Shown piece after piece: positions 1 to 9,931 of a DNA stretch of 64,000 nt. The DNA is from Rubripirellula tenax. GTDB lineage: Bacteria > Planctomycetota > Planctomycetia > Pirellulales > Pirellulaceae. How positions within the stretch are numbered: the stretch's first letter is position 1; each line of letters starts with the position of its first letter. The stretch is from positions 310,001 through 374,000 of the forward strand of contig NZ_SJPW01000001.1 in NCBI RefSeq assembly GCF_007860125.1, written 5' to 3'. The notes beneath the pieces are model-generated. The model made no database searches and was not told where the DNA came from. It was given only the letters and a program-made list of their open reading frames with translations. The position numbers and the translations under genes are program-made.

Positions 1-1707
1 ACGACCAAGGACATCGAACCGTTTGACCGATGGATGTCGCTTAGTGTTGTGGTGACGTTCCGCGAAACCAAACGAGTCGCGGCGCGAAGCCTGATCGCCC
101 ACCACACACGCGGAACCGATTGTGGATACAACGGCTGGGATTTGACGATCGAGGACGGCCACTTGGAATCGCGAATGGCCCGCGTTTGGCCGGGCAACGC
201 AATCGCGGTTCGCACCGTTGACCCGATTCCGGTCGACCGGTGGCACCAAGTTGCCGCGACGTATGACGGTTCGTCCAGCGCGGCGGGAATGTCGCTCTAT
301 CTGAACGGTAAGCGACTGGAAACGGAAATCGTGCGTGATGAACTGAAAAAGAGTTGCAACGTCTTGGTCGACCACGGCGGACAATTCGTCGTGGGCCAAC
401 GCTTTCGTGCCCGTGGACTCGACGGTGGCCTGATCGACGACGTCCGCGTCTACTTCCGATCGCTGACCCATCCCGAGTTGGCACAGTTGGCAACCGGCAT
501 TCCTGGTTCGGTCGGCTTCGACTATTTCGTTTCCGCGATTGACGACGAAGCTCGCGGCGCGATGGCGCGTTTGACCGATGCCCGAAAGTCCTTCGTAATG
601 GCAGAAGAAGAAATGATCGAAGTTCCGATCATGCGAGAGATGGACGAGCCGCGTGAAACGCACGTGCTGGCCCGCGGCGAATACAACGCACCGACAAGCG
701 AGAAAACTCGTGTTGAGCGATACGCGTTGTCGGCGGTGCCGGTAGAGTTCCCCGACGATGCACCAAAGAACCGTTTGGGACTGGCCCGATGGGTCACCGA
801 CCCGAACCATCCGTTGACGTCGCGAGTGGCCGTGAACCGTTTGTGGGGAAACTTCTTCGCGTCGCCCCTGGTACGCACTCCCGAAAATTTCGGATCGCAA
901 GGCGATTTGCCGACGCACCCCGAATTGCTCGACTGGCTGTCACGCGATTTTGTCGACAACGGCTGGGACGTCAAACGACTGTGCAAACAAATCGTTCTCT
1001 CGTCGACTTATCGACAAGATTCCAGGGCCGACGCAGCCACCATCGCGGTCGATCCCACCAATGCGCTGCTCGCACGCGGTCCTGCGTATCGCCTAGCCGC
1101 CGAACAGATTCGCGACGTGGCTTTGTCCGCATCGGGTCTTCTGGATTCGGAACCCGGTGGACCACCGGTGTCACCGTACCAACCTGGTGGCGACCTTTGG
1201 AAAGAGTCCAACAGCATGTCGCCGCCCTACCAACAGTCGGTCGGCCGTTCGCTGTACCGGCGTTCGCTGTACTCGGTGTGGAAGCGAACGGCGCCACTAC
1301 CCAACATGATGGCGTTCGATTCGACGACGCGTGAGGTCTGCAGCGTCAAGCGTTTTCGCACCAATACTCCGCTGCAAGCCTTGGTCTTGCTCAATGACGT
1401 TCAGTTTGTCGAGGCCGCGCGAGTGCTGGCGGAGCAGTTGATGTCGATCGACGATTCGGACGACCGTATCGAAAACGCGTTCTTGCGATTGGCGGGCCGA
1501 CGCCCCGATGGGCAAGAACGCGAAGTCTTACGCCGCCTGCTGAATGAGGAAGAAGCATTCTATTCAAAGAACGCAGAAGCCGCTAAGCAGATGCTGACGA
1601 TCGGCGAAAAGCCCTCACAAAGCGACGTCGATCCGACGCAATTGGCGGCAATGACCAACCTTTGCCAAGCCATCATGAACCTCGATGCAACCGTTTGGAA
1701 ACGATAA
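1..1707 (+). CDS. PSD1/DUF1553 domain protein with LamG domain (5' partial)
   Basis: The reading frame is open from the first base of the window, so the N-terminus lies outside; an internal ATG at position 34 is not the real start. The visible part begins inside a LamG/concanavalin-like jelly-roll (about the first 150 residues, including a [12 protein letters not shown] segment typical of LamG_3). It continues into the DUF1553 (PSD1) domain, recognised by [19 protein letters not shown], the NRLWGNFF segment and the STYRQDS segment. Full-length members are large exported planctomycete proteins that usually carry a cytochrome-C-like domain and DUF1549 before DUF1553. The function is not established; a role in polysaccharide breakdown has been suggested from their frequent co-occurrence with sulfatases. 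The DUF1501 gene starts 11 bp downstream, the usual partner arrangement. Confidence 0.9.
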   Translation, partial: TTKDIEPFDRWMSLSVVVTFRETKRVAARSLIAHHTRGTDCGYNGWDLTIEDGHLESRMARVWPGNAIAVRTVDPIPVDRWHQVAATYDGSSSAAGMSLYLNGKRLETEIVRDELKKSCNVLVDHGGQFVVGQRFRARGLDGGLIDDVRVYFRSLTHPELAQLATGIPGSVGFDYFVSAIDDEARGAMARLTDARKSFVMAEEEMIEVPIMREMDEPRETHVLARGEYNAPTSEKTRVERYALSAVPVEFPDDAPKNRLGLARWVTDPNHPLTSRVAVNRLWGNFFASPLVRTPENFGSQGDLPTHPELLDWLSRDFVDNGWDVKRLCKQIVLSSTYRQDSRADAATIAVDPTNALLARGPAYRLAAEQIRDVALSASGLLDSEPGGPPVSPYQPGGDLWKESNSMSPPYQQSVGRSLYRRSLYSVWKRTAPLPNMMAFDSTTREVCSVKRFRTNTPLQALVLLNDVQFVEAARVLAEQLMSIDDSDDRIENAFLRLAGRRPDGQEREVLRRLLNEEEAFYSKNAEAAKQMLTIGEKPSQSDVDPTQLAAMTNLCQAIMNLDATVWKR

Positions 1708-1718
1708 GAAACTCAACC

Positions 1719-3137
1719 ATGAATCCATTCAACCCTATCGCCGCCAACCGACGAGTGTTTCTTCGCAACAGCGCTTCCGCCGTGGGCGTCGCCGCGCTGA
1801 CGTCGATGCTGGACCGCGATGTTTCGGCCGACGAAGTCCCACGGACTCACTTCACGCCGAAGGCCAAGCGGATCATTTACTTGTTCCAGTCGGGCGGCCC
1901 GGCTCAACAGGACTTGTTCGACTACAAGCCGCTGCTTAACGAAAAGTATGGCGAAGAGCTGCCCGCCAGTGTTCGTGGCGAACAGCGGTTGACGGGAATG
2001 TCAGTGAATCAGTCATCGTTGCCATTGGCGGGATCGAAGTTCAAGTTTTCGCAGCACGGCGAATCGGGCGCCTGGCTAAGCGACCTATTGCCGTACCATC
2101 GCGACATCGCCGACGACGTGTGTTTCGTCAAATCGATGTACACCGAAGCGATCAATCACGACCCGGCCATCACAATGTTCCAGACCGGATCCCAGATCGC
2201 CGGTCGTCCGTCGCTGGGATCTTGGTTGTCGTATGGATTGGGCAGCGAGAACGAAGACTTGCCGGCTTTCATCGTGTTGGTTTCCGCTGGCCAGGGCGGC
2301 CAGCCGCTGTATTCGCGACTGTGGGGCAACGGATTCTTAGACTCGAAATACCAAGGAGTGCAATTTCGTGGCGGCAGTGATCCGGTCCTTTACCTGTCAA
2401 ATCCAGAAGGCATCCCGGCCGCCCGTCGTCGCAGCCAACTGGATGCAATCAACGCATTAAACCAACACCAATTCGACAAAGAGTTTGACCCAGAGATCGA
2501 ATCACGGATCGCGCAGTACGAGATGGCGTACCGCATGCAAACGAGTGTACCGGAGGTCAGTGATTTTTCGGACGAACCCGAGTCGACGTTTCAGCTATAC
2601 GGCGACGACGCACGAAAGCCGGGCACGTTTGCGGCGAACTGTTTGCTTGCCCGTCGCTTGGCACAGCGGGACGTGCGTTTCATTCAACTGTATCACCAGG
2701 GCTGGGACCAACACTCCAACCTGCCGAAACAGCTTACCGAACAGGCCAAGGAAACCGATCAAGCGTCGGCGGCATTGGTCAAAGACTTGAAACAGCTCGG
2801 CTTGCTCGACGACACACTTGTGATTTGGGGCGGCGAGTTCGGGCGTACGTCGTACACGCAAGGTGTTTTGACGGCTGACAACTACGGACGTGACCACCAC
2901 CCGCGATGCTTCACGACGTGGATGGCCGGGGGCGGTGTGAAGCCAGGGATCACCTACGGTGCGACCGACGAATTCGGATACAACGTCGTCGAGAATGGCG
3001 TCCACGTTCACGACTTCAACGCCACGATCATGCACCTGATGGGCATCGACCACGAACGCTTGACGTACAAGTATCAAGGGCGCCGGTTCCGATTGACCGA
3101 TGTCCACGGCAACGTGCTGAACGACATACTGAGTTAG
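1719..3137 (+). CDS. DUF1501 family Tat-exported protein
   Basis: This is a 472-residue protein with an N-terminal [17 protein letters not shown] segment, which fits a twin-arginine signal. It is followed by the DUF1501 signature region ([22 protein letters not shown]), and near the C-terminus by the GGEFGRT and [15 protein letters not shown] segments. DUF1501 has a sulfatase/alkaline-phosphatase-like fold, and its substrates are unknown. In planctomycetes it is almost always encoded directly after a PSD1 (DUF1549/DUF1553) gene, as here. The start at 1719 was preferred over an in-frame ATG at 1662 because it puts the twin arginine near residue 10 and avoids overlap with the preceding gene. 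Confidence 0.92.
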   Translation: MNPFNPIAANRRVFLRNSASAVGVAALTSMLDRDVSADEVPRTHFTPKAKRIIYLFQSGGPAQQDLFDYKPLLNEKYGEELPASVRGEQRLTGMSVNQSSLPLAGSKFKFSQHGESGAWLSDLLPYHRDIADDVCFVKSMYTEAINHDPAITMFQTGSQIAGRPSLGSWLSYGLGSENEDLPAFIVLVSAGQGGQPLYSRLWGNGFLDSKYQGVQFRGGSDPVLYLSNPEGIPAARRRSQLDAINALNQHQFDKEFDPEIESRIAQYEMAYRMQTSVPEVSDFSDEPESTFQLYGDDARKPGTFAANCLLARRLAQRDVRFIQLYHQGWDQHSNLPKQLTEQAKETDQASAALVKDLKQLGLLDDTLVIWGGEFGRTSYTQGVLTADNYGRDHHPRCFTTWMAGGGVKPGITYGATDEFGYNVVENGVHVHDFNATIMHLMGIDHERLTYKYQGRRFRLTDVHGNVLNDILS

Positions 3138-3154
3138 CGAGCTGGTCGAACACT

Positions 3155-3880
3155 CTATCGCCAACACATCAATTGAGTCTGAACGGCGCCGACCTCGGCT
3201 TGCCACCTACGAAGGTGGGCGGGCAGCGCATGCTCGTCCAAGCGAATTTCTTGTTCGATGGTGAATCCCGCGTCGGACAACAATCGCGTGATCGCGGCAA
3301 CGCTGTTGCGTTGGAGGCTGTCGTCGGTTTCATGAACTTCGACGTAGATCGCTTCAATCCGAGGCAAACAGTCGGCGATCTCCTCAAGAACGCGTTGTTC
3401 GGCGCCTTCGATATCCAGTTTCAAAAAACTGACGTCACGGTCTGTCAGATATTTCGACAGCCGAACACCGGGAACCGTCGTTTCCGTTGTTCCTTCTCGC
3501 TTTGCCCACGCGGGGTCAATCGAGTTTCCGCGAGCGTCGCCGGCTGTTTTGATGTCGCCATAGAACACTACGGGGCCGTCTTGATCATCGACCGCCGCAT
3601 TGATGCACTTCAGTCCTGGGATATCGTTGAATTCACAGTTCTTTTCCAGAACCTTGAAAGCGTACGGATCGGGTTCGAAGCAAAGCACATCGGCCGTCGG
3701 CCAGCGCGTCTTCCATTCCAACGCCGACACGCCAATGTTGGCACCGCAATCGACGATGAAAGGCCGTTCGCCACGCGGCGTAAAGAACGATGGAAACTCG
3801 TCGATCTGGCGCACCATCGACTCGGCCGCTTCACGGTGAAGGTGGAACAGTTGGTAGCCGCGGAACTTCATTCGTTGCAT
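3155..3880 (-). CDS. FkbM family methyltransferase
   Basis: A 241-residue SAM-dependent methyltransferase of the FkbM (Methyltransf_21) family. The glycine-rich SAM-binding motif FIVDCGANIGVSALEW is present, followed by the acidic LCFEPDP loop and the LKLDIEGAE motif characteristic of FkbM proteins. Such enzymes O-methylate sugars or small metabolites, and the acceptor cannot be predicted here. No signal peptide is visible, so it is likely cytoplasmic. It is a single gene between the DUF1501 gene, which converges on it, and a divergently transcribed antiporter. A second ATG three codons in (3871) is an equally possible start. Confidence 0.88.
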   Translation of the reverse strand: MQRMKFRGYQLFHLHREAAESMVRQIDEFPSFFTPRGERPFIVDCGANIGVSALEWKTRWPTADVLCFEPDPYAFKVLEKNCEFNDIPGLKCINAAVDDQDGPVVFYGDIKTAGDARGNSIDPAWAKREGTTETTVPGVRLSKYLTDRDVSFLKLDIEGAEQRVLEEIADCLPRIEAIYVEVHETDDSLQRNSVAAITRLLSDAGFTIEQEIRLDEHALPAHLRRWQAEVGAVQTQLMCWR

Positions 3881-3968
3881 GGTCGCCCTCCCCTGGGTCG
3901 CTTCAATTCCGATAGAATCCTCGACGGGTCAACCGCAAATTTGCCGCCATCGGATCGATCGAGTCTAA

Positions 3969-5654
3969 ATGTCTGACTTTCATCTGCACATCACGGGAAC
4001 ACTGGGCGTGCTGCTGGGCTTTTGCCTTGCCGCGGGAGTGTTCGCCGATCTGCTGCACCTGCCCAAGGTCACTGCGTACCTGCTGGTCGGGTTGTTGGTC
4101 GGCCCCAGCGTGCTGGATTGGATGCCGGGCGAGCACCTGGAGATCCTCGAACCGCTGTTGCTGTTGGCGATGGCGATCGTGCTGTTCAACCTGGGGTGCG
4201 AGTTCCCGTTCAAGAAATTTCGCCGCATCGGAAAGCGGTGCTTGGTCCTATCGGCCGCCGAGATTGCGACCACGTTCACGTTCGTGACAGCGGGTTTGTG
4301 GGCGTTCGGTTGTTCGCCCAGCATGTCGCTGCTGTTGGGTTGCCTGGCAGTCGCGACGGCACCGGCGACGACGATTCTGGTTTTGAAAGAGTTTCGTTCC
4401 GAGGGACCGGTGACCGAGAGCACCGGTTTCCTGGTCGCAATGAACAACTTCGCCTGCATCTTGATGTTTGAGTTCGGTTTCCTGGCCATTCAATTGTTCC
4501 AAGGAAAAGCTGAAACGTCCTTGACCGACCAAGTCGTCAACGTTGTCGCGCACTTGGCCGGATCGGCCGTATTGGGAGTCGTCGGCGGACTGATCATCAG
4601 CTACGGATGCGGGTTTCTAAACACCAAGCGATGGTTGGTGTTGCTGGTGGCAACGGCGACTTTCCTGCTGGGGCTGAACGAGTCGCTTGAAATCCCCTAC
4701 ATGCTGACGTTCTTTGTGATGGGTGTCACCGTCGCCAATACGTCGGACTACAAGTCGAAGATCACGGACGAGCTGGATCACATTTCCGGTCTGTTGGCCG
4801 TGCTGTTCTTTGCCGTTCACGGCACGGGCTTGGACATCCAACAGTTCATCGCGGCCGGCGTTTTGGGTTTGGTCTACATCGTCTTTCGGATCGCCGGAAA
4901 ATGGGTCGGCGTCTACGTTGCCGCCAAAACGACGAAGCAACCTTTGGAGGTCCGGCATTGGTTGGGCGCCTGCTTGCTGGCACAAGCCGGCGCTGCAATC
5001 GCTCTGTCGGCAATCGCGGTTCAGCGCAATCCGGAGCTCGGCAAACCGATTCAAGACATCATCCTGGGTTCGGTTGTCGTTTTCGAAATCATCGGGCCGC
5101 TGTTCATTCGAAAATCGCTTCTGGAAACCGGCGAAGTCCCGTTGGCTCAGGCGATTCACCACACAACGCACTCGCCGATTGATCAAATCCGAAGTTTGAT
5201 CGATCGTTTTCGGTCCAACGTTGACGACGATGAAATGCCGGCCAGCGGATCCAGCCGCGTGAAGGTCAGCGACTTGATTCGCAAGACACCGGGCATCCCT
5301 CAGTCGGCAAATTTCGATGACGTGGTGGATCATATCGAACATAGCCACGACAACACCTATCCCGTCGTCGATGACAAGCTAAGCGTCGTCGGCGTCATTC
5401 GTTATCCGCTGCTAAGTGACGTCATGTTCGACCACAGCGCTTCCACGCTGGTTAGGGCCGAAGACCTGGTTAGCGTGAACGACGTGGTTCTTCATCCGGA
5501 CGAACCGGCATCGCGGGCTTTCGAGTTGTTTCAAAATGAAACCGACGATTGCATTCCGGTCGTCACTCGAACCGAGCCGAACGAATTGCTGGGTGTTGTC
5601 CGTCGCAGCGATGTCGTACACGCCTTGATCACCCAGCGGCGTAAGAACAAATGA
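3969..5654 (+). CDS. CPA2-type cation:proton antiporter with C-terminal CBS pair
   Basis: A 561-residue protein with about 12-13 hydrophobic segments over residues 1-390, matching the sodium/hydrogen exchanger (CPA2) fold. It includes the LPKVTAYLLVGLLVGPS segment after the first helix and the ATAPATTILVLKE segment in mid-membrane. The last 150 residues form two CBS-like units (around VVDDKLSVVGVIRYPLLSDV and VVTRTEPNELLGVVRRSDVV). CBS pairs usually bind adenosyl ligands and gate transport. Many CPA2 members carry TrkA-N/TrkA-C domains instead, so this regulatory tail is less usual. The likely role is monovalent cation and pH homeostasis in the inner membrane. The ion specificity is unknown. 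Confidence 0.85.
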   Translation: MSDFHLHITGTLGVLLGFCLAAGVFADLLHLPKVTAYLLVGLLVGPSVLDWMPGEHLEILEPLLLLAMAIVLFNLGCEFPFKKFRRIGKRCLVLSAAEIATTFTFVTAGLWAFGCSPSMSLLLGCLAVATAPATTILVLKEFRSEGPVTESTGFLVAMNNFACILMFEFGFLAIQLFQGKAETSLTDQVVNVVAHLAGSAVLGVVGGLIISYGCGFLNTKRWLVLLVATATFLLGLNESLEIPYMLTFFVMGVTVANTSDYKSKITDELDHISGLLAVLFFAVHGTGLDIQQFIAAGVLGLVYIVFRIAGKWVGVYVAAKTTKQPLEVRHWLGACLLAQAGAAIALSAIAVQRNPELGKPIQDIILGSVVVFEIIGPLFIRKSLLETGEVPLAQAIHHTTHSPIDQIRSLIDRFRSNVDDDEMPASGSSRVKVSDLIRKTPGIPQSANFDDVVDHIEHSHDNTYPVVDDKLSVVGVIRYPLLSDVMFDHSASTLVRAEDLVSVNDVVLHPDEPASRAFELFQNETDDCIPVVTRTEPNELLGVVRRSDVVHALITQRRKNK

Positions 5655-5686
5655 CATCACGGGCTCCATGTCGCATGCATGGGTAA

Positions 5687-7906
5687 TCAGGTCGTCGCCG
5701 ACAGACGCCGCAAATAGCCATCGACCCACACCCAAACGTGCTCGGCAATGCTGTGGTTATAGCGATCCGCTTGAATCCGACCTGTTGAACCCGCTGGAAG
5801 TGAATCGACACCACTGAGACGTAGCTCGGCTCGCCCCGCGAAATGTGGCTGAACCAACTCAGCCTCATTGGATGGTTCGGCGTTGTTCTCGCTTTTGGCC
5901 GGCGGCCGCACTGCTAAATCGCCGCCACCCGTTGCCGTCAATCGCGGATCCGTGACCACGTCCGCATGCGGCTGAACGACCCGCAAGGTTGCAGAGGCCT
6001 GGGTCAAGTTTGCCGTGGGAACGAACCGAACCGTCTCACCAACTCTCCCAGCAAAAGTCTCGAAATCGGTTTGCGCGATCGCAAGAACGATTTCTTTTTT
6101 GTTGACGTCAACGATCTGCATCAGCGGCGTACCCTCGCTGAGAAATCGACCTCGCTGCTGCTCGAAACGCGATTGAGAATTCATGGCAACGACCGTGCCC
6201 GACGCCGGAGCCGTCAGCACGAGTTTGCTAATCTGTTCGTTCGCTTCATCGAGCTGATCTTCGATCGCGTCACCCGTTGCAGATTCCGCTTGAGCGAGCG
6301 CAATGTCGCCGGCCAGTCGGGCACGACGCGCGCGCAAGCGAGAGATTTCCAGTTTCGCGAAAAGCTCCTTCGACCGCGATGCTAACTTAACGTTCTCAAG
6401 GACCGCCAAACGCTGCCCTGCTTCGACAGACTCGCCTTCGGCAACCAACATCTCAACAATGAAGCCGTCGGCCGCAGCACGGACCATATTTGGATTCGCG
6501 AACATCACGACACCGGGCGCCGTCACTCCCATCGGCCAGGGTACGAAAAATGCGCCAACGACGACCGCGACAGCCAACGGCATCAACCGAGTCAGCAAGT
6601 GCCTACGGCAACGGGCACCGGCCACCGACGCTTCGCCAATGACCTTGGCGACACGATACGCTGGAACGCCCCACCACAACACCAAGCTTGCGATCGCAAG
6701 GATCAATCCGAAACCGTGCAACAGATTCGACGCTGCGATTGCCAAACCCAGGCACACGACGACTCGCCATATTGCCGCCGCAACGCCGTAGCCGAATAAC
6801 ACGACAAACCGCCCGCGAATCTCCGGTGCAAGCCTGAGTCGCTTTCCCAGAAAGAAGCGGCTCGTCACATAGCGAACCGCTTGGGATGCCGACGCCGCCA
6901 AATTGGGCAAGTCCAGTACATCGGAAAGTAAGTAGTACCCGTCGAAACGCATCAGAAAGTTGGCGTTGAACAGAAGCGTCGTCAACGTACCCGTCAGCAT
7001 GATATTGAACAAATGAAATCGAACGACCGGATCGACGCAATGTGTCCAAGCGATCGCCGCCACCGCTGCAATCGCCATTTCGACCATCATTCCCGCGGCC
7101 GACACCAACATCCGACGACGCTTGGAAACGAATCCCCAGCACGACGTCACGTCGACGTAGGGCACCGGCACAAACAGGATAAAGACAACGCCGAACTCGC
7201 GCACGCGGCCGCCGAATGCATAACAGGCGATCGCGTGACCGATTTCGTGGACCAACTTCAGTCCCACAAAAACGATCAACAGCCAAACCGCCGTGTCCGT
7301 CGACATGATCCCACGGAGCGAATCACCAATCGCGGCCGGCGATTGGGTGATCAATGCACCGGCGAATGTGAGTAGAGCAACCCATAGACCGATCGAAAGC
7401 GGATGCAGCAGGAATCTACCATGCTTGCAGGCGCGTTCGAACGACTCGCTGGGTGTTCCCCAACGCCATTTCAAAAACAGCGGATTCGAATTTCCGAGAG
7501 TGGCTGCCTGAGCCGATTTGAACCGGGCCGTTCGAATTCGGTCCACTCGATCGACGGAATTACCGTTCGCATCAACGGCACTTGCTAAACCATTGTCCAA
7601 CATCCACCGGCATGTTTCCGCAGCTTCGATCATCGTGATTGCCGACGCGTTCATGCGTGTTGCAACGCGGCTGACTGCGACTTGTAATGGTGTCGAACCA
7701 TCCAACACCGAAACGAGTGCGTACTGCGAAACGCCCAGTTGATAAAATCGCGATGCTACAGGATCTTCGACCACATAGATGGCTTCGCCACCCGACTGCG
7801 TCAGCGTCCATCGCAAATCATTTCGCAGCTTCAATCGAAGGTTCGCCAACTCAAACGTTTCCGCGTTCCATTCGTCGCTACGTTGCGTTGTTCGAGCATC
7901 GGTCAT
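5687..7906 (-). CDS. PqqD-like / site-2 protease M50 / HlyD fusion membrane protein
   Basis: From the ATG at 7906 the protein has 739 residues. The first 110 resemble the PqqD-like winged helix seen in this class of M50 proteins. A membrane domain follows with the zinc motif HEIGH (220-224) and a second metal-ligand segment, FDGYYLL (D322), as in M50 site-2 proteases. Beyond about residue 440 come one more transmembrane helix and a HlyD-type lipoyl/barrel-sandwich domain with a helical hairpin (about 465-690). An upstream in-frame start at 8092 would run through the preceding gene and is rejected. The chosen start overlaps the stop of the upstream HlyD fusion as ATGA, implying translational coupling. 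It is the last gene of the six-gene cluster. Whether it cleaves a substrate or serves as a membrane scaffold is unknown. Confidence 0.88.
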   Translation of the reverse strand: MTDARTTQRSDEWNAETFELANLRLKLRNDLRWTLTQSGGEAIYVVEDPVASRFYQLGVSQYALVSVLDGSTPLQVAVSRVATRMNASAITMIEAAETCRWMLDNGLASAVDANGNSVDRVDRIRTARFKSAQAATLGNSNPLFLKWRWGTPSESFERACKHGRFLLHPLSIGLWVALLTFAGALITQSPAAIGDSLRGIMSTDTAVWLLIVFVGLKLVHEIGHAIACYAFGGRVREFGVVFILFVPVPYVDVTSCWGFVSKRRRMLVSAAGMMVEMAIAAVAAIAWTHCVDPVVRFHLFNIMLTGTLTTLLFNANFLMRFDGYYLLSDVLDLPNLAASASQAVRYVTSRFFLGKRLRLAPEIRGRFVVLFGYGVAAAIWRVVVCLGLAIAASNLLHGFGLILAIASLVLWWGVPAYRVAKVIGEASVAGARCRRHLLTRLMPLAVAVVVGAFFVPWPMGVTAPGVVMFANPNMVRAAADGFIVEMLVAEGESVEAGQRLAVLENVKLASRSKELFAKLEISRLRARRARLAGDIALAQAESATGDAIEDQLDEANEQISKLVLTAPASGTVVAMNSQSRFEQQRGRFLSEGTPLMQIVDVNKKEIVLAIAQTDFETFAGRVGETVRFVPTANLTQASATLRVVQPHADVVTDPRLTATGGGDLAVRPPAKSENNAEPSNEAELVQPHFAGRAELRLSGVDSLPAGSTGRIQADRYNHSIAEHVWVWVDGYLRRLSATT

Positions 7907-9879
7907 CGAATACTCCGATACAGGCTTTCGCAGGCATGGTGAAACATGACCCAGCCTAGACTCTTTTGGCCTGCGTCCACCTTCGTGCGACCGCGCATCC
8001 CGGGTCGCAGAAGTTTCGCTTCGTTTTCGAGTTCCACTTCCGCCAAGAAAATGTTCTGTCCATCGCGAATCTCTGACATCGGACGAATGCACTTGATGGA
8101 GGCATCAATCGATTCCAGAGGTTGCCCGTCGAGTGTCAATCGGATCGACTGGTCGATTCGGACGTAAGGCAATTCGCGTTCCGGGATTTCGATCTCGGCG
8201 CGCAAACGATCCAACGGCGCGATCTGCATCAACACATCTCCTTCTCGAATCATCGCGCCTCGTGCATCATGCCAATCGCCCTGAAGAACGACGCCGTCAA
8301 CGTCGCTTGTGATGCTCAAGTGGGCCAACTGATGCTCGACCAAGTCAATCTGGGCGTCCAATTGATCGACTTCCAGTTTCGCAATTTGAGTCTCGGCGGG
8401 AAGTCGCAGCGTCCGCTGGACGTCGACTTGTTTGGAAGCCCGTTGGCGATGGGCGATCAACTCGGCTCTTCTCAGTTCCAATTCGACGCCATCCATTTCG
8501 GCGATTTGTTGGCCCGCGATGACGGCGTCGCCCGGCCGAACAAACGCTTGCTTTAGGATCCCCGAATGTGGAGCCGTTGCGAATCGCTGGGACATCGCCG
8601 AAAGAACGGTGCTGCAATCGACTCGATGAGGCACCGGAACCATCATCACCGCGCCGGCCACGACTGCGCCCAAGGCGATCGCTCGGACGCGGCTACGCGT
8701 GGTGGCGGTGACTCGGTTCCCCCAGCGCGCCAGCGGACTCTCACCCGCGCGGCGCGACATCGCCAGAGCTTCCGACAAGTACCCGCCGACGGAACTCGCG
8801 AACCGATCCTGGGAAGTATCGTCGCTAGAGTTGCCGTCGCGGATGACCATCCACGCTCCGATCACGATCCCCTTCGCCGTGATCAACGGGTAGGTATCGA
8901 TCCGCGGAAGTGCAATCGAAGCGGCAAGTTGCCGATGCGCCAACTGCATCAGCCCCGATTCTACGTCGTCGCGGCGATAGCGAGTCTCGGTTTCGCCCAA
9001 CGACTGAAACCGAACCAGACTCTCTGACATGGCTTCCACCATCAACCGCGTCACCTCACCGTCACGGCCGACGTCTGAAACCGACGAAATGGCTTCGATG
9101 CGGACGCGGGGAACTGCCGTCATCGACGCGTTATCGGAAATCGAGTCCATCGACCATGGAAACGGACGGCAGTGTCCGATCGCGACGAAACTTGCATCCA
9201 GATGGTCGGCAATTCGATTCGCGGCAACCAACGACGCGTCCTTCATGTCGGATGATGAAGCCAATTCGACCATCAACTCGGCGATCGCGGCCGAGTTGTC
9301 GGCCTGTTGATCGATCGCACGTAGGCTGCTTCGCTCATCGAATCGAGTGACGCATGCGGATGCAAGTTGTGCGACCAGCAGGAACGGCTCGACGTTACGC
9401 GAAGGTAACTCCATCGCCAAAGCGATCGCCTGACCCGGCGATGTTCCGATGGGAACGCAAAGTACCGTAAGAGGATCGGCGAAATCAGCTTTTTGCGTGC
9501 CGTCCTTCAAAGCCTTGCCGATGGTTGGTGTCACCGATGCGTGCGAAAGCCCTAGGTTCTGGGATGCCAGCGCGTTGTATTCGCTACGCACCGAAACCAC
9601 GTCGGACGATCCCTCGGCGTAACCGACCCAGATCGCGCGGGTCAGGTTGCCCACGCTGTGTAGCAGCTCGGCGATCATCGTGGGACGATCAACCCCAGAA
9701 GTCGAGAGTCGATCGAGGTGTGCTTGGAATTCGTCAAACGAAGGGGCTGCGTGCCGATCGTGCGCTCCATCCATCCGACGATACGCATCGCCGTTGCCAG
9801 CGGAAACGAACTCGGAAGCCGACGCGCTGCGATTTCGCGATGTCGCTCTAGATGATTGAGTCGAAGTAGATGGATTCAT
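7903..9879 (-). CDS. GAF-like / HlyD fusion adaptor protein
   Basis: The 658-residue protein starts at the ATG at 9879, preceded by a GAAG-type ribosome site; an open frame extending to 10143 overlaps the upstream gene and lacks coding character. Residues about 50-400 are soluble and contain two GAF-like stretches (around LLHSVGNLTRAIWVGYAEG and AANRIADHLDASFVAIGH). One transmembrane helix follows (about 412-430). The C-terminal HlyD adaptor includes the ATAPHSGILKQAFVRPGDAV lipoyl segment and a long hairpin. The arrangement suggests a cytoplasmic sensor-like domain joined to a periplasmic adaptor. The GAF assignment is weak because no ligand residues can be identified. The stop overlaps the start of the M50/HlyD gene (ATGA). 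Confidence 0.82.
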   Translation of the reverse strand: MNPSTSTQSSRATSRNRSASASEFVSAGNGDAYRRMDGAHDRHAAPSFDEFQAHLDRLSTSGVDRPTMIAELLHSVGNLTRAIWVGYAEGSSDVVSVRSEYNALASQNLGLSHASVTPTIGKALKDGTQKADFADPLTVLCVPIGTSPGQAIALAMELPSRNVEPFLLVAQLASACVTRFDERSSLRAIDQQADNSAAIAELMVELASSSDMKDASLVAANRIADHLDASFVAIGHCRPFPWSMDSISDNASMTAVPRVRIEAISSVSDVGRDGEVTRLMVEAMSESLVRFQSLGETETRYRRDDVESGLMQLAHRQLAASIALPRIDTYPLITAKGIVIGAWMVIRDGNSSDDTSQDRFASSVGGYLSEALAMSRRAGESPLARWGNRVTATTRSRVRAIALGAVVAGAVMMVPVPHRVDCSTVLSAMSQRFATAPHSGILKQAFVRPGDAVIAGQQIAEMDGVELELRRAELIAHRQRASKQVDVQRTLRLPAETQIAKLEVDQLDAQIDLVEHQLAHLSITSDVDGVVLQGDWHDARGAMIREGDVLMQIAPLDRLRAEIEIPERELPYVRIDQSIRLTLDGQPLESIDASIKCIRPMSEIRDGQNIFLAEVELENEAKLLRPGMRGRTKVDAGQKSLGWVMFHHACESLYRSIR

Positions 9880-9931
9880 AGTTTCTTCAATACTGCAGGT
9901 GATCGCGATGTCGAAGCGAAGACGGGCCGGG

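Noticed and set aside
2906-3976. Long plus-strand open frame (356 codons) over the FkbM gene region
   Set aside because: It is a shadow of the FkbM methyltransferase on the opposite strand. The product is Arg-rich without motifs, and the FkbM frame has clear family motifs.
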